DNA of 7,596 nucleotides from Nitrospirae bacterium RIFCSPLOW2_12_42_9 (GTDB lineage: Bacteria; Nitrospirota; 9FT-COMBO-42-15; HDB-SIOI813). The stretch lies in NCBI GenBank assembly GCA_001805205.1, contig MHER01000030.1:1-7596 (forward strand), given 5' to 3'. The translations under genes and the position numbers were made by a program. Below the pieces are notes generated by a model, which did no database searches, had not been told where the DNA came from, and saw only the letters and a program-made list of their open reading frames with translations. This document shows positions 6,529 to 7,596 of the stretch, one piece after another; within the stretch, counting starts at the first letter, position 1, and each line of letters opens with the position of its first letter.

Positions 6529-7227
6529 ATGAAGGTTCTCGGTATAGATACGGCAACAATGATGGGGAGCGTAGGTCTGATTGATGATGACAGACCCGTT
6601 GCCCAGTATAGCCTGAGTATTGAGGTTACACATTCCGAGCGTCTCATGGAGACTATAGATGTACTACTCAGGGGGGTGAGGATTGGATTGGATGGTATTG
6701 ATGGCTTCGCTGTTTCAACAGGGCCTGGTTCATTTACCGGGCTGCGCATAGGGCTTGCGACAGTAAAAGGGCTTTGCATGGCGACTGGGAAAGAGGCTGC
6801 ATCTGTATCAACACTCGAGGCGCTTGCCTTAAACATGCCTTATTGCAGTTATAGTATCTGTCCTGTACTGGATGCACGGAAAAAGGAGGTCTATTCTGCC
6901 CTGTTCAGATGTGATGAAGATGGTACTCTTAAAAGGTTGACAGATGATATGGTGATTTCCCCTGAATCACTGGTTGAAATGATAAAAGGGCCGGTAGTAT
7001 TTTCAGGCGACGGGGTCTATACATACAGGGATATTTTAAAAAGATGGCTTGGAAGTAATGCCCATTTTGCACCTGTTAATGCCATGTTCCCTTCAGGTTT
7101 ATCTGTTGCGAGGCTTGGACTTTCAAAGTTGAAGAAGGGGGAGACCATGGACAAGACCGGTGTTCCTGCATATGTAAGGAGATCAGAGGCAGAGATAAAA
7201 TTTGAAACCAGGGGAACTTTACTTTGA
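6529..7227 (+). CDS. tsaB: tRNA t6A37 biosynthesis protein TsaB (YeaZ)
   Basis: TsaB is the non-catalytic partner that binds TsaD (and TsaE) in the cytosolic complex that puts threonylcarbamoyl on A37 of ANN-decoding tRNAs. Starting at the ATG at 6529 the protein is 232 residues, close to the E. coli length. It begins MKVLGIDTAT, the typical ASKHA-fold opening. Other family marks are THSERLM (34-40) and the signature STGPGSFTGLRIGLATVKGL (63-82). An in-frame GTG at 6523 would add only two residues and fits the family less well. No Shine-Dalgarno is seen within 15 nt of either start; the gene instead has a REP-like palindrome ending 9 nt upstream. Its TGA shares one base with the rimI ATG, so the two are almost certainly cotranscribed and coupled. 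tsaB-rimI is a common bacterial gene order. tsaD and tsaE are not in the window. Confidence 0.95.
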   Translation: MKVLGIDTATMMGSVGLIDDDRPVAQYSLSIEVTHSERLMETIDVLLRGVRIGLDGIDGFAVSTGPGSFTGLRIGLATVKGLCMATGKEAASVSTLEALALNMPYCSYSICPVLDARKKEVYSALFRCDEDGTLKRLTDDMVISPESLVEMIKGPVVFSGDGVYTYRDILKRWLGSNAHFAPVNAMFPSGLSVARLGLSKLKKGETMDKTGVPAYVRRSEAEIKFETRGTLL

Positions 7228-7596
7228 TGACAGAGGAAGAGAAGATAACAATAGAATCTATGAAGGAGGAAGATATTATTGAAGTATTGAAGATTGAACA
7301 TGCGTCATTCTCTGATCCATGGACATATAACATGTTTAATGCAGAACTTTCCAATCCCTTTTCCTACCTGTGGGTTGCACGGGATAATTCAGGGGTCTTG
7401 ATCGGGTTTATCTGTTTCTGGATATTGGGTGACGAAGCCCACCTCCTTGACCTTGCTGTTCATCCTTCATACAGACAAAGGGGGGTGGGCTCACAGATTA
7501 TAAAAGCATCTATGGACTACTGGAAAGATGCAGGTTTGAAGAGTGCATACCTTGAGGTTAGAGAATCTAATGAGGATGCCCGAAGATTATACGGGA
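7227..7596 (+). CDS. rimI: Ribosomal-protein-alanine N-acetyltransferase RimI-like GNAT protein (3' end outside window)
   Basis: This is a GNAT acetyltransferase using acetyl-CoA; in E. coli RimI acetylates the N-terminus of ribosomal protein S18. The frame is open to the right edge with 123 complete codons. RimI proteins are about 150 residues, so roughly 25-30 are missing. Visible marks are FSDPWTYNMFNAEL (28-41), the strand LLDLAVHPSYRQRGVGS (73-89) holding the acetyl-CoA pyrophosphate loop R/QxxGxG, and LEVRESNEDARRLYG (109-123), the conserved RimI C-terminal motif with its Tyr. The ATG at 7227 overlaps the tsaB stop (TGATG), and AGGGGA (7210-7215) gives a reasonable ribosome site. A second ATG at residue 12 is possible but has a less natural position. 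The adjacent tsaB supports RimI over another GNAT family. The true substrate in this organism is unknown. Confidence 0.92.
   Translation, partial: MTEEEKITIESMKEEDIIEVLKIEHASFSDPWTYNMFNAELSNPFSYLWVARDNSGVLIGFICFWILGDEAHLLDLAVHPSYRQRGVGSQIIKASMDYWKDAGLKSAYLEVRESNEDARRLYG

Overview
The window is a compact, single-strand (+) stretch of an ordinary bacterial chromosome with eight protein genes, seven of them assignable to a family from their own sequence. The organism is probably a Gram-negative bacterium, because a probable periplasmic LolA/LolB-like lipoprotein and PilZ proteins are present. Codon use leans strongly to AGG/AGA for Arg and ATA for Ile at moderate GC. Together with the GC-rich palindromic spacers, this recalls Nitrospirota or deltaproteobacteria-like environmental lineages. 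That placement is an impression from codon and repeat style, not a demonstrated assignment.

Region 1 (1-3431) is the end of a purine operon: purL, cut at its 5' end by the window edge, followed 3 nt later by purF. The PurL is the small type with no glutaminase domain, so PurQ and PurS should be encoded elsewhere, probably just upstream. PurF carries the four cysteines of the [4Fe-4S] class but has no propeptide. Region 2 (3435-4183) holds two small PilZ-domain genes, very tightly packed behind purF (3-nt gap, then an overlap). The first has a textbook c-di-GMP motif and the second a degraded one.

Region 3 (4184-4368) is non-coding and is almost filled by a composite palindromic repeat. Two near-identical 20-nt palindromes enclose two GC-rich hairpins that are inverted copies of each other, and G-quadruplex-type G-tracts lie on opposite strands. 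Region 4 (4369-6464) holds radA (DNA repair/recombination ATPase), overlapped by a TTG-started gene for a probable outer-membrane or periplasmic lipoprotein. Region 5 (6465-6528) is a second repeat spacer: a perfect 20-bp tandem duplication whose second unit forms half of a perfect 30-nt palindrome. It sits directly in front of tsaB. Region 6 (6529-7596) is tsaB, then rimI (3' end outside the window), overlapping by 1 nt. This is the common tRNA-t6A/acetyltransferase neighbourhood.

The protein genes are mostly housekeeping. I found no convincing new multi-gene system. The observations most worth a second look are the two repeat spacers, especially the one that separates tsaB from its only visible Shine-Dalgarno-like sequence, and the unequal PilZ pair attached to a purine operon.
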